Below are positions 1-11,200 of a stretch of 22,919 nt of DNA, piece after piece. Below the pieces are notes generated by a model, which was given only the letters and a program-made list of their open reading frames with translations, was not told the origin of the DNA and made no database searches. This DNA is from Chlamydomonas sphaeroides (Eukaryota > Chlorophyta > Chlorophyceae > Chlamydomonadales > Chlamydomonadaceae), in contig BDDC01001613.1 in the NCBI GenBank assembly GCA_001662425.1, positions 1 to 22,919 on the forward strand, read 5' to 3'. The position numbers and the translations under genes are program-made. How positions within the stretch are numbered: position 1 is the first letter of the stretch; each line of letters opens with the position of its first letter.

Positions 1-714
1 AGCCCTGACCCGCCCAGCCCCCCACCGCCTCCCTCGCCTTCGCCACCGCCCAGCCCTGAACCGCCCAGCCCCCCAGCGCCTCCCTCGCCTTCACCGCCTC
101 CCAGCCCTGACCAGCCTAGCACACCTTCTCCTCCCTCGCCCTCGCCGCAACCCAGCCCTGAGCCGCCCAGCCCCCCACCGGCCCCCTTGCCGGCGCCGCC
201 TCCGAGCCCTGAACCGCCCAGCCTCCCACCGCCTCCCTCCCTTTCGCCGCCTCCCAGCCCGGAGCCGCCCAGCCCCCCACCGCCACCCTCCCCTTCGCCG
301 CCTCCGAGCCCGAAGCCGCCCAGCCCCCCACCGCCTCCCTCGCCTTCGCCGCCTCCGAGCCCTGAGCAGCCCAGCCCCCCACCGTCCCCATTGCCTGCGC
401 CGCCTCCGAGCCCTGAGCCGCCCAGCCCACCTCTTCCTCCCTCGCCCTCGCCGCCACCCAGCCCTGAGCCGCTCAGCTCCCCACCGCCTCCTTCGCCTTC
501 GCAGCCACCCAGCCCTGAGCCGCCCAGCCCACGTTCTCCTCCATCGCCTTCACCGTCTCCAAGCCCTGAGCCGCCCAGCCCGATACTTCCTTCTTTCCCT
601 TCACCTACCCTGAGCCCTGAGCAGCCCGGTTCGCAACATCCTCCGTCGCATTTGCCGCCCCCAAACCCTGAGCCGCCCAGCCTGTCGCCGCCGCCCTTAC
701 CGGCACCTGTTACG
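1..714 (+). repeat. Coding minisatellite, 51-base unit (17 codons), 14 copies, in gene A
   Basis: Fourteen consecutive units of exactly 51 bases run from base 1 to 714, without indels. The consensus unit encodes SPEPPSPPPPPSPSPPP. Units start at 1, 52, 103, 154, 205, 256, 307, 358, 409, 460, 511, 562, 613 and 664. Copies near the window start and in the middle are close to consensus. From about 511 onwards they decay, with Ile, Leu, Phe, Gln and His replacing Pro. From 715 to about 985 only irregular S-P-E-x-P-S-P fragments remain. The array probably continues upstream of the window. It forms the extended stalk of the protein. Confidence 0.93.
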
Positions 715-3700
715 CCTCTTATTTCCCCAAACCCGGTGCCACCGAGCCCCACGCCACCACCACCTTCATCGGCCGCACCGGCGCCATTTCCTCCCCACAG
801 CCCGGAGACAGCAAGCCTGCCACCGCCGCCCTCACCGGCACCTGTTACGCGTCCTCCTCCTTCAAACCCGGAGCTACCAAGCCCGCCGCCGCCACTCTCA
901 CCGACCCCGCTTGCCCCACGTCCTCCCCCAAGCCCGGAGCCACCAAGCCCGCCGCCACTCCCATCCTGGCCGGACCCTGCAGCCCGGACGCGCCCCTCCA
1001 GTCCCTCGCCGCTGGCCCCGCCGCTGCGGCCGCCGTTGGCCCCACCTCCGCCCGCGCTGTCTCCACTCCCGGCGCCGCCCTCCCCTGCTTCTGCGCAGCC
1101 CCTGACCTACGCCCCGCCCAGCCCCACACCGCCGCTGCCGCCGCTGACCCTCCTCATGTCGGCGCTGTCGCTGCCACCCGAGTACATCGATGCCGACAGC
1201 CCTGCCAGCTACCTGGTAGCCACCCAGGAGCTGACGCTGGCCGGGTCCGAGCTGACGGACCCGGCTGCGCTGCGGGCGCTGGCGCCGCAGGCCGACTCCG
1301 TTGAGGCGGTGGCGGTGGTGGTGGATGTGCCGCTCGTCCTGACGCCCGAGGACGGCACCACTGCTTCAGCCGGCACGGTAGGTGTGGGCGTCTGGGCCGG
1401 CAATGCGAGTCGCGTGGGGTCGCCGCACTGCCTGCGCTTGGTCGCGCGCCCTGCGTGCCTTGCGCCCAGCGTGCCACCGAGCGCCCTGCGTGCCGTCCCC
1501 ACCGCAGGTAACCGTGCGCTGCGAGAGCTCCTTCGTGGGTGTGCTGGAGCAGTCGTTCCCCGTGCTGACGGGCATGGACGGTACCCCGGGCGCGGGTGGC
1601 GACTGCGCGAACCTGAACACAGACGGCACGCCGTCGACGGGGCGCCGCTCGCGGCGCCGCAGCCTGCTGCTAGTCGGCTGCAGCCCCGAGGCGCTGGCGG
1701 CCGTGGACGGTGTCAGCGTGCGTGTCTCGGTCAGCGTGCCTGTGACGCCCGCCAGCGCCACCAGCGGCGGCTCGGTGCGGGACAAGGCGTTCGACAAGGT
1801 GGAGTAAGGTTGGGCGGTGGGCTGGCAGGGGCCGCACTCGTGGGCTGCAGGCTTGGCCAGCCGCCCCGTGGGCTGTGGTGCGGAGCAACTCGGTGCCTGG
1901 CGCTACAGACGAGGGCCGTTGCAGGCGTCGCGCCAGCGCTGAACGCCGCCGCCCCGTCGTGCCTGTCCCTATCAACTGACGGTGAGCAGGTCAAGGCGTG
2001 GCAGGACCACGAGCAGCCGCCGGGCGTGCCGGTCGGCGTCGACGTGTGCACGCCCGCCAAGTCACCCTCCGAGCTGCCCGTGTCGACGGTGGTGAGCCGC
2101 GCTGGGCTGCCCCTGTGGGCCACCTCCCCAGCGGCCCTTGGCCCCCTCCCTCACCGCAACATACCGGTGACCTCCTGCCATCACTCCCCGCCTCACCGCG
2201 CCGCCTGCCCGGGGCGCCGCTTTTGCAGGTCAAGGCCACGTTCAAGGTGCCCCTCAGCGACCTCGGTGCCAACGCCATGGCGCAGAGCTGCGCCGCCGCC
2301 TCCGGCTCGGACTCGGCCGCCAGCGCGTTTGGCGTCGACGGGGTGATGTGCCAGATTGTGGCCGTGCCCACCGCAGGCCCGAGTGAGGTGCGTGGCCGGG
2401 CCTGCGGTCTGCACGTCGCCAGGCCCCGTGCCAGCGCCGCCTTTCGACCGCAAACATGCTCCGCATGGTCAACTTGATAGGGACGTAATAGTGTGCCATG
2501 CCCCGTGTGTGTTCGGCCGCGTGGGCCTGTTGACCTGCGTTTGCCCGTACGCTGGTCGTGTTGGCAACCCGCAGGACCTAGGCTCCGCAATGCAGGGCAC
2601 CAGCCCACAGGACAGCAGCGCGGCGGCCGCTGCGTCCGCGCAGGCTGGTGGCAACGACGGCGGCGGTGGCAGCGGCGGCGGCAGCAACCTGGCGGTCATC
2701 ATCGGCGCCGTCGCGGCCGCCGCCGGCACAGCGCTCATCGCGCTTGTGGTTGTGGGCGTCATAGCGCGCCGGCGGCGCCGCGACGCCTTTGGCCGCCGCA
2801 CCGAGCAGCGCAAGGTAGGCTAGCGCGCTGGTCCTCCGTACCCCACGCGCTGCGGAAGCGGCGTGTCGGCCGCCCTGTTGTTTGGCCACCCCGCGCCCTC
2901 GCGACCAACCCCTTCCCACGGCGGCCCCTGGCGCTCAGGCCGACGGCGAGCACGTGGGCCCGGAGCTCGAGGACGACGGCGACGGCGCGCAGCCCTGGGT
3001 GGACCTGCCCGACCTTGGGCCGGTGTTGCCGCCGCGCGGCGGGCCCATCCGGCCGCCCCAGCATCAGCAGCAGCAGCCGCTGAGCCCTGGAGAGCTGCGC
3101 CACCCGCTCCGCGCCACCATCGGCGGCGTGCGCAAGGCCGGCGTCGGCGGCCCCGGCACGCTGACGGCGGTGCGCCTGCCGGCGGCGGGCCGCCAGGCCG
3201 CCGGCCGTCAGCACGGCGCCATCACGTCGCCGGGCGAAGCGTACCGCGCCGGCAACACCGCCGTCAGCCTGCGGCATGTCGCAGCGGCGGGCATGCGGCC
3301 GCTGAGTCACAGCGACGCCGGCGGCGACAGGCCGGGGGCGCACACGACGTACGTTGTGGGTCGGCGCTCCGCGGCAGAGGCAGGCTCGCAGCTGGCATCG
3401 CCCATGACGGCATCGCCCATTCCCATGCTCGGCTCGCCCGGCGCCAGTAGCTACCGCGACCCCAGCGGCCGCCGGCGCCGGGCCACCCACAACACCGACG
3501 GCCGCTCCGAGGGCGGACGCTCCGCGCGCTCGCTGCGCCGCATCACACGCGTGACCGCCACGTCGTACAGCGCCTTGCTGCACTCGTACGACACGGTGTT
3601 CGACACCGAGGACCTGGGTGACGCTCGTACGACGGTGGGCGGCGGCCTCAGCATGGCCGCGGCCAGTGCCTGGTCGCCCAACAGCGCCACCGGCGGCGAC

Positions 3701-6140
3701 ATTGTGGCGCCACACGCCGCGGCGCAGCTGCTGCGCAGCCGGACCGAGGCCCGCGACGCCGCCGGCCGGCCGGGCCACGCCACCGCCAGCGGCTGCCAGG
3801 AGCGGCAGGTCCGCTGGAATGCGCGCACCGCTGAGGGCCGCGGTGCCGCCGCCGGCGCGTGCGGCAGCGCGCCCGCCAGCGGCTGCCTCGCGCGTCGCTC
3901 GCGCGGCACGCACGTCGACGCGCTGGCCTCTGCACTGGTGGCGGTGACGGGCGTCAACCCGAGCCAGGCCGGGCGGCGCAGCCGCTACACGCGCGGCGGC
4001 CTCGCCAGGGGCCGCGGCAGCATGCCGCGCTCGTCCTGCACCGCCGGCGGCGGCTCGCCCCTGCCGGCGCCCGACCGCCCAATGGCCACCGGGGACTTGA
4101 GCCCCGCCCTCGCCGCCGGCTACGACACGGCCGCCGGCGGCCTGGAATTCGGCGCGGCCTGCACCGCAACCTGGACCCCCGAGCGCCTAGCCGCCATCCA
4201 GGCCTGGCGCCAGGACGCCTGCGTCGCGCTGCAGGGCGAGCCACAACACGGGCCGCCCAGCCTCACCTCCAGCCCCCGCCGCGCCAGCCTGGACTCGGGC
4301 CTCAGCGACGCGCCGTCGCACGTCACGAGCCAGAGCAGCAGCGAGGGCGAGCCCGCGACGGAGCCGGCCATCCCCGCCCTCGACCCGCGGCTGCCCTCGG
4401 GGCTGCTGTGGACCAAGTCCGAGCTGCGCGCCGCCTTGGGCCGCACTCCCGCGCACCGGCTGCCGTCCGAGATGCTGCAGCTGGCGCAGCGCACAATGCC
4501 CTCGGCGCTGCCGTCGCCCAGCCAGGCCAGCTTCCAGGTGCTGCCGGCCAGCCCAGGGCGCCTGACGCCGCGCGCGCACGCGCGCGGCGCGTCGGCGGTG
4601 GCGGTGGCGCTGCTGCCGCCGCCGCCCGCGACCGCGACGTGCTCCGCGCCGCTGGAGGCGCTGCAGCCGGAGCAGTGGGCGGTGCTTGTGCCGTCGGGGG
4701 CAGGCCACGTGTCCGTCCGATCTCGTATGAGCCAAGTGAGTGTGCGCGGACGGCCTTCCGCCCACGGCCTGCCGCTGCTGCCGCCGCTGCAGCTCCGGTC
4801 GACCCCTCGCCCGCAACAAGCGCCAAGCGCCGCGGGGCTCAAAGCACGCGAGTGCCCCAACGCCCGCTGCCGCGCCGCCGTGCTGATCTGACCGTGCTTC
4901 CTGCCGTCTCCTGCGCCCGCCGCAGGCCCCTCCGCTGCAGCTGCCCTCGGCCGCGCTGGTGGACTGGGAGGACCCCACCGCATCCCTGGACCTGTGCGAC
5001 GTCCTCCCCGGTCCCTCGCCCGCGGCGCCCAGCCAGCCCTCGCACCTCCGCACACCGCCCAGCAAGCCCGCCGCGCCCGCCCAGCCCGCCGGCGCCAGCA
5101 CCCGGGGCGGTCGCTCGGCGGCGGCCATGGGCGCCGGCCCCGTCACCGCCCCGCAGCTGGAGCTCGGCGTGCAGGCTCTGTCGAGGCCCGGCTCCGGCTC
5201 CACAAGCCAACAGCTGCGGTCGCTGCTCAGCAGCACCGGCGCAGCGCTGATGGCGGACCGGCTGCCGCGGCGGCCCTGGGTGTCGTCGCGCGTGCGGCCC
5301 TACACCGACAGCGGCGCGACGTCGCTGCCGCGCGGCGGCTCAGGCAATAGCACCGGCGGGCCGGCGGGGCTGGCGCCCGCGGCCGGCGCTGACACGCCGC
5401 CTCGGAGCCCCCGAGGCGACGCGGAGCTGGCGCCGGCAGGCGTGCAGGACGCCGACGAGTTGCCCGCGCCGGCGGCCCGTGGCCAGTGGGAGCGCGCGGC
5501 CGCGGCCGCGGCGGCGGCCGCCGCCGCCGCTGAGGTGGAGGCGGCGGTGGAGGCGCACTCGGTGGCGGTGCATGGGATCGGCGGCGGGCGGCCGGCAGCG
5601 GCGCTGCCACCAGGTGCTCCCGGGCCGACGTCGCCGCTGATGGCGCCGAGCGAGATCCTGCGCCGCTGCGGCTCCGAGGGCCGTGGCGCCGAGGGCCGCA
5701 GCGCTGCGGCCGCCGCGGCGGCGGCGGAGGACAGAGCCCCGCCCGCCAAGGCCGTGACGTCCCTTGGCGCCGAGCGCCGCAGCGGCGCCCGCACCGGCTG
5801 GCGAGCCACAGTAGCCGCCGCGGCCATCGCCATGGAAGAGGCGCCCGCCGCCGCCGCCGCTCCCGGCCGGCAGCCGGTATCTCGCTGGGGTGCGGCTGCG
5901 GCCGCCGCCGCCGCCGGACGGCCGCCGGGCCTGTCGCGTTGGGCGGCGGCGGCGGCCTCCGCGCAGGCGGCGCTGGCTGAGGCCAGTGTGCTGGGACCGG
6001 TGCTAGGACCGCCGCCGCCGCTGCTGCCGTTAAAGCGGCCCGCGGCGGGCCCGGGGCGGGACTGGTCGGACGGCGGCGCGCTGCAGCCACGTCCGTTGTC
6101 GCCTCTCGGCCAGCCCAGCCTGCGCTCCAACGAGCCGTGA
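1..6140 (+). CDS. Gene A: Ser-Pro-rich single-pass membrane protein, 5' partial
   Basis: Proposed exons are <1-1377, 1508-1798, 1990-2091, 2229-2387, 2575-2814, 2939-4735 and 4926-6140 (TGA). All six introns (124-191 bases) have GT...AG ends and lie in phase 0. The visible protein is about 1,726 residues. Frame 1 is open from base 1, so the start and signal peptide lie upstream. Order: a 17-residue Ser-Pro repeat stalk (residues 1-238), degenerate Pro-rich sequence to about 385, a cysteine-bearing ectodomain to about 643, a Ser/Gly-rich juxtamembrane linker, one hydrophobic helix followed by RRRRR, then a cytoplasmic tail of about 1,000 residues rich in Ala, Ser, Arg and Gly with poly-Ala runs. 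Ser-Pro tracts of this kind are hydroxylated and glycosylated in green-algal wall glycoproteins; here that is inferred. A wall-anchored or wall-sensing surface protein is the likely role. No catalytic domain was recognised in the tail. The gene is convergent with gene B and its ectodomain resembles gene C. The weakest splice site is the GTGGAG donor at 1799. Confidence 0.88.
1168..2387 (+). other. Gene A cysteine-bearing ectodomain
   Basis: Between the Pro-rich stalk and the membrane helix, spliced exons 1 (end) to 4 encode a compact, less repetitive domain. It starts near LPPEYIDADS and carries six cysteines in the contexts VRCESSF, GGDCAN, LVGCSPEA, DVCTPA, AQSCAA and VMCQIV. An Arg-rich patch (RRSRRR) lies between the second and third. 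The same six-cysteine order is found in gene C. I do not recognise a named family. A disulfide-bonded extracellular module is inferred from the cysteines and position. Confidence 0.7.
2689..2781 (+). other. Gene A membrane helix and basic stop-transfer segment
   Basis: In exon 5 about 26 uncharged residues (LAVIIGAVAAAAGTALIALV and on to VVGVIA) are followed immediately by RRRRR and then DAFGRR. A Gly/Ser-rich linker precedes it. The basic cluster on the C-terminal side predicts a type I topology, with the Pro-rich part outside and the long tail in the cytosol. Confidence 0.88.
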
Positions 6141-6237
6141 GCGGCGCATGGCGTATGAAGCAGGAGTGTCGCTGCGTTGGCAGTCTGTGCTGAGAGCCAT
6201 GCGCGAGGAGCGCCGAGCAAACCTTCGCTGCCGTCGC

Positions 6238-6266
6238 CAGAGGATCTCGTCATCAGAGGATCTCGA
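6238..6266 (+). repeat. Short direct repeat in the 3' UTR of gene A
   Basis: The 12-base word CAGAGGATCTCG occurs at 6238-6249 and again at 6254-6265, separated by four bases. It looks like a local tandem duplication. No function is apparent. Confidence 0.8.
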
Positions 6267-7323
6267 TTAGTACGCACCTTTCCATGTGGGGCTGCCGGGC
6301 GGTCCGGTCCGGCTGCCGCGCCACAGCGTGAAGGTCGGTCCGGCGGCCCCAGCCGCAGGCGGTTTGCTGGATTCATTTCGGCTTGCACGCGCCAAGCATC
6401 CCTGCCCCAAGTCTCAGAATGTCGTACTCGTAGTGCCAGACAGTGTAGCAAAGCGGCCGCTGGTGGTGGCGACCCAACGCATCCATCCATTCACGTTGTG
6501 CTAGCATGACTGAGCGCTTCTGGGATTTCATGTGAAGCTGCACTGCTTCGGCTGTGTGTGGGGGTTGGGAGGCCTAGAAACTGTGACGTCGCAAGGGGCG
6601 CCAGACAGGCAATTTACGGAGGCCCCGTTTGCCGTTTGCCCACCGAAGAATAAACAACACACAACGCCTCGCCCCTTTCGGCGCCGCGTGTCTGTGTGCG
6701 GGCTTTGCGTAAGCTCAGAAGTCGTTGCTGTGGGTGTGCGGCTGTCCGCAAGCGCTGCGTCCATGCGCGGCGCGGCGCGATGATTCGGGGCTATGCGACA
6801 CTGTCCCCAAGCCGGCCACTGCAGGGCTGGAGCAGGATGCATGCCGTACCTGTGCACGTGCGAAGTCAGTCACCCGCACCTGCACTCGCCCAAGGTTGTC
6901 ACGCTGCCTGGCGTGGGTCATGGAGCTCTGAGTGTGTGGCGGCGTGCTGTGCGATGGCCCTCGCGGCAGGACGAGCTAAGGCCGGGCCGGGGCTTGCGGC
7001 TGCCGGAGTGCTGACCGTTTTAGTGCATGGTTTTGTAGGGACGCGATGAGCCTCACAGCCGTTTGTTGCTTTTACCGCGCTTGTGTGGATGGTGGGACAG
7101 GCGATTGCGAGGCAGGCGCGTGGGGTTGATGCGTGCTGTCGTGGGCGCCGTGTCCAGTGTGGGGCCATGTGTGGTAGGCAGGGCGGGTGCGGCGGCGTGT
7201 TGGCGATGCCCAAGCGTCGGTGCAGTGCAAACAAGACCAAATGCGAGGGGTGTGTGGGTCGTCATAAACGCAAATAATGAAGCAAAAGATGCACGCTGAA
7301 ACACAGCGCCGCGGCAGATTAAG

Positions 7324-7350
7324 GCGCGTGCGTGCGTGTGTGCGTGCGCG
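7324..7350. repeat. GCGT/GTGC simple repeat
   Basis: A run of alternating purine-pyrimidine sequence made of GCGT and GTGT units lies in the presumed 3' UTR of gene A. It is an ordinary microsatellite, with potential to adopt non-B DNA. Confidence 0.75.
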
Positions 7351-7602
7351 GGTGGGGGTGACGGTGGCCGCAGCGGCCTAGCGCCTTCAGAGGCATCCAC
7401 GCTCGACTAGTCAACCTGCCACCAGCGCGATGCAAGGCGCTCATTTGCGAGGTGGTCATTGTAGAATACATTATGAGCAAGAGGAATGGTGGGCGGTGGG
7501 CCGTGCTGTTGTGGGGTGAGGGTACCGGGCGCTGCGAGCGCTGTCACTACGGCAGACGGAGGACGTCGTGATCTAGGTTATCGTGGTCGGGGGGCTTCAT
7601 AT

Positions 7603-7607
7603 TGTAA
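7603..7607 (+). terminator. Candidate polyadenylation signal TGTAA, gene A
   Basis: TGTAA stands at 7603-7607 in the context ATATTGTAAGCGG. TGTAA is the usual poly(A) signal in Chlamydomonas and relatives, normally 10-20 bases before the cleavage site. This is the first copy after the gene A stop on the plus strand. The assignment is inference. Confidence 0.5.
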
Positions 7608-7996
7608 GCGGGGACGGCAGCAGCAACAGCGCTGAGACTTCCACTGCGCCGGATGCGCTGTAGGCGTCGGCTGCCCCTGCCCCGATGCTCCTGGCCGCCA
7701 TTCGTACGAGCACGCCCGCCTCCAGCATCCTACCGTACAGCGACTTGAACGAGCGACAGCCTGCTAGCTGCACAGTGCCGTACACGTGCACGGCACCGGT
7801 ACACGCATGCGGACGCCCTCGAACCTGCAGGCCGCCCAACAAGCTTACTACAAGCTAGAACAAGCGCATGCAGGTGTCCACGGCCGCTACAGCTAGCCCA
7901 CATCAATACAAACACGGACAGCCAGCCGGCGTAGCTAGGTCGTGGAGTGTCATCCAGCCAGCACGAAAGCGACCCTTGCCGCACGCCGCCGCTGTG
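7608..7996. other. Gap between converging genes A and B; probable 3' UTR of gene B
   Basis: This 389-base stretch separates the presumed end of A from the stop codon of B. I see no coding sequence worth calling. On the minus strand there is no TGTAA (TTACA on the plus strand) here, so the poly(A) site of gene B is either non-canonical or lies further left, inside the 3' UTR of A. Confidence 0.5.
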
Positions 7997-8230
7997 TCAC
8001 CCCTCCCCGCTGCGGCCGCCCGATGCCGGGTCGGGCCCCGGCGCCTCCGGCACCCCGTCCCCAGGCAGCGGCTCTAGCTGCGGCGGCTGCGCCTGGAGCG
8101 GCTGACGAGGCGAGGCCGGCCCCGCCGAAGCAGGCCTCGCGGTCGGGCTGGGCGCCTCGCCCGCGGCGGGACCCTGGCCGTCGAGCGCTGGCGCCGCCGC
8201 CGCCGCTGGCGCCGCCGCCGCCACCGCCAC

Positions 8231-8265
<35 letters not shown>

Positions 8266-11200
8266 GCTCCACCGTGAGCTCCGCCTCGTCGCTCCACACA
8301 CTGGCAGCTGCATGCGTGGGTGACGTCAGCGCTGACATGGCCGCGCGTGTCGGTGACGACCCCGTCGACGCCTCCGACGATGCCGACGCCACCGCCGCCG
8401 CAGGAGCAGCGCTCGCTGCCGCTGCATCCGCTGCCGGCCCCACGCCGCCGCCGCCGCCGCTGTCGCACGCAGCACTAGAACTCTGGCTGCTGCCCGCGTC
8501 AGCGCTGTTCCCGGCCGGCGGCGCCGCGCCGGCGCCTGCAGTGGCCTCGGCGTCTGCTTCTGTGCCCGCTTCCCCTGGCTCCTCGGGCAGCGTGACCGCC
8601 AACAGGTTGGTGCGCATCACCACACCCGCCGCCACCAGGGCCGCCTCGGTGCGGCGCTGGCTGTCGCTGCGAAGTCGAGACACGCGACGAGAGCTGTCCC
8701 TGTCCAGGCCCACGCCACTGGGCCGGTGGCCGGCGGGAAGCGCGCCCAAGACGCCGCTGGCGGCGGCGGCGGAGGCCGCGCTGGGCCGCTGCCCGGAGGC
8801 CTGGCTGGAGGCGAAGCTGGCGGCGGCGGAAGTCGGGCCGTCGGCGCCGGCCCCCGCCGCAGAGAGGCCGCCGCCGCTGATCTGAACGCCGCCGCCGCTG
8901 TGGCCTGTGTCGCTGCTGGTGCCGCTGCCGTGGCTCCCGCCACTCGCCTGACTGATGCCGGTGCCGTGACTCCCGCCACTGCCGTGACTGACACCGGTGC
9001 CGTGACTGACACCGCTGCCCTGGCTGCCGTAGCTGCCGCCGCTGCCGTACGGCACGCCAGTCATGTAGCTGCCGCGGCTCAGGCCGCTGAGCGCGCTGCC
9101 CTCTGCACCCGACCTCGCGCTGCCGCTGCCGCTGCCGCTGCCGCTGCGCCAGCTGTCACTGCCTGCCGGCACGCTCCTCTCGCGCGGCGGCAGCACCGGG
9201 ATGGAGGTGTGCGGCCTGCGCGCACGGCAGCGCCACAACAGGCAGCAGCACCGTCAGCGCCCCTGCCGGGTGCCCGCGGCCCAGCAGGAGCAGCGCTGAG
9301 GAGGCAGCGCTGAGCAGCATCGCGCCCCATGGACGAAAGCCAGCGCTGGCTCCCCGGCACGGGCCCTCGCCAAGGAGGCAGTCGAGCAGCACCACCGCGC
9401 CGCAGCGTGACGGCCCCCTGACCAGGGCCCTGCGCTGGCTCCCCGGCGCCGGCCCTCGCCCGGGAGTGGCCCCGCAACCGCCATCCTCCCCTCCAGCGCC
9501 CGCCCCACCTGCAAGCCATGAACAGCAGCACGCCCACCAGCGCCAGCGCCAGCGAGTGCAGCCACACGCTCACCACCGCGGCTGCGCGGCACACGGGCGG
9601 TGGGCGGCACACGCACGCAGCAAGCGTCAGGGAGTGAAGTCGAGCCGGCGGCAGGCGGCAGGCGGCAGGGGTCCGCACGGAGCCCCCACCCACGCGCGCG
9701 TGAGCGACGCGACGCGATTAAAGGCGTGCCAGCAGCCGGCAGCCCAGCTGCAGCCGAGGAGCCTCTGCCCAGCTGCAGCCGAGGGGCCTCTGCCCAGCTG
9801 CAGCCGAGGGGCCTCTGCGCGTGCGGCTGCGAGGGCCTGCCTCTGGCCCCACTGACATCATCTGGCCCACCCACCAAACGCGACTGTCGACGTGCTCAGC
9901 CGACTGGCGGCGCCGTTGCCCGTGCTCAGGCCCCACGCCGCCTGCAGCCGCGCCGTCGCCTCTGCAATCTCCCGGGACGCGGCGGAAGCGGGGTGCAGGT
10001 GCCCGGCCCACACGTCCTGCGTCTCGCCCTCGGACCACACCACCGCCAGCGGCGGCGACCGAGCCAGCGACGCAGGGTCGACGTCGTACGACACCCGCCT
10101 GGCGGCGGCGGTGCCGTTGCCGTTGGCGGCAGCGCCGTCAGCGGCTGCCGCCGCCACGGCGGCGGCGGCGGCCTCTCTGGCTATGAGCCGCGGCAGCGGG
10201 TACAGGAGCGCGTTCAGGTTGCCATTGGTGATCGCGAGAGCGATCGAGTCGGCCGCAGCCGCTGCCTGGGCGCTCAGATTGAAGCCTGCGTGGGGCGGGC
10301 GGCGGAGAGCTCACGTGAGGGCTTGTGCCTGTTGCTGCACGGCAAGCCCAGCCATGACTGCTTGAGCCACGCGGCCTCAACAAGCTGCCGCTGCTCGGAG
10401 GAGCACATGTTGCCTGACTAAGCAGCCCCTGCGCCCGCCCCTGCCCAGGCCCCGGAGGCCCCAGCTCCGGCCCCACCAGGCGCACCATGCGGCTCCCCCG
10501 CACCTGACACAACAACCCGCAGCTCCACACCGCACGCCTCTAGCGCCGCCGCTACGCGCTCGGGCGGCGGCCGGCCCCACAGCTCCCCGCAGCCCAGGCG
10601 CCCCTCCGCGTCGCAGGGGCTGCGGGCGCGAGGCCAGGGCGCCACCCGCACCGGCTTGGCCCTGGGCTCGGAGGACTGCGCCTCCGGCGCCCCAGCGCCG
10701 GCTGCTGTCCGCGGCTCTGCGGCAGCGCCCGCGGGCGGCGGCCGCTGGCCTCCGTCAGCCTCCCCGCCGCCGCCGCCGCCGCTGTCCGCCACCCCGGCCT
10801 CCGCCTGCGCCACCTCGATGGCCACGTCCTCGAGCCGCCGGCCCGCGGCCCAAGCGAGCGCCTGCCGCAGCGGCAGCAGGCTCGCGGCGGGCGCGCCGGG
10901 CGCGGCGCCGGACGGCAGCCGCTGCGTCACGACGAGGGCTCGGAGGGCCAGTTGGTAGCGGCCCTGTTGCGGCAGCAGCGCTGCTAGCCAGGCCGAGACG
11001 TTGTCAGGATCCCCCAGCTCGGGCCACATCAGCGGCTTGATGGCGGCGGTCGAGGCGTTGACAGCGGCGGGCACACGCGCGGCGGCGGCGCCACCGCTAG
11101 CGGCGTCGAGCGGCGCCCTGGGCACCGGCGGCGGCGCTGGCAGCGGCGGCTGCTGGTCTGCCAGTGGTGGCGACAGTCGGGTCTGGGCGGACAGCGGCGG

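Larger units (their letters stand above)
6141..7620 (+). other. Probable 3' UTR of gene A
   Basis: There is no convincing coding region from the TGA at 6138-6140 to the TGTAA at 7603. The base composition is less extreme than in the exons, and short open frames here lack domain sense. A 3' UTR of about 1.47 kb is long but not unusual for green algae. Extent is inferred only from the first TGTAA on this strand; no earlier TGTAA was found. Confidence 0.55.

Noticed and set aside
116..457. Minus-strand Gly/Trp/Ala-rich open frame (GGWAAQGSEAA repeats)
   Set aside because: It is the antisense shadow of the gene A 51-base repeat. An open antisense frame follows automatically from the repeat.
2863..3450. 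Arg/Ala-rich plus-strand frames overlapping the gene A tail
   Set aside because: They are alternative frames of GC-rich coding sequence. The chosen frame continues in phase from the membrane-helix exon and stays open for about 600 codons.
6649..6654. AATAAA in the 3' region of gene A
   Set aside because: Volvocine algae mainly use TGTAA rather than AATAAA, so I preferred 7603-7607. AATAAA cannot be ruled out as a minor site.
7063..7299. Small plus-strand Cys/Lys-containing frame (CSANKTKCEGC)
   Set aside because: It lies inside the probable 3' UTR of gene A. It is short, has no good start context and matches no known domain.
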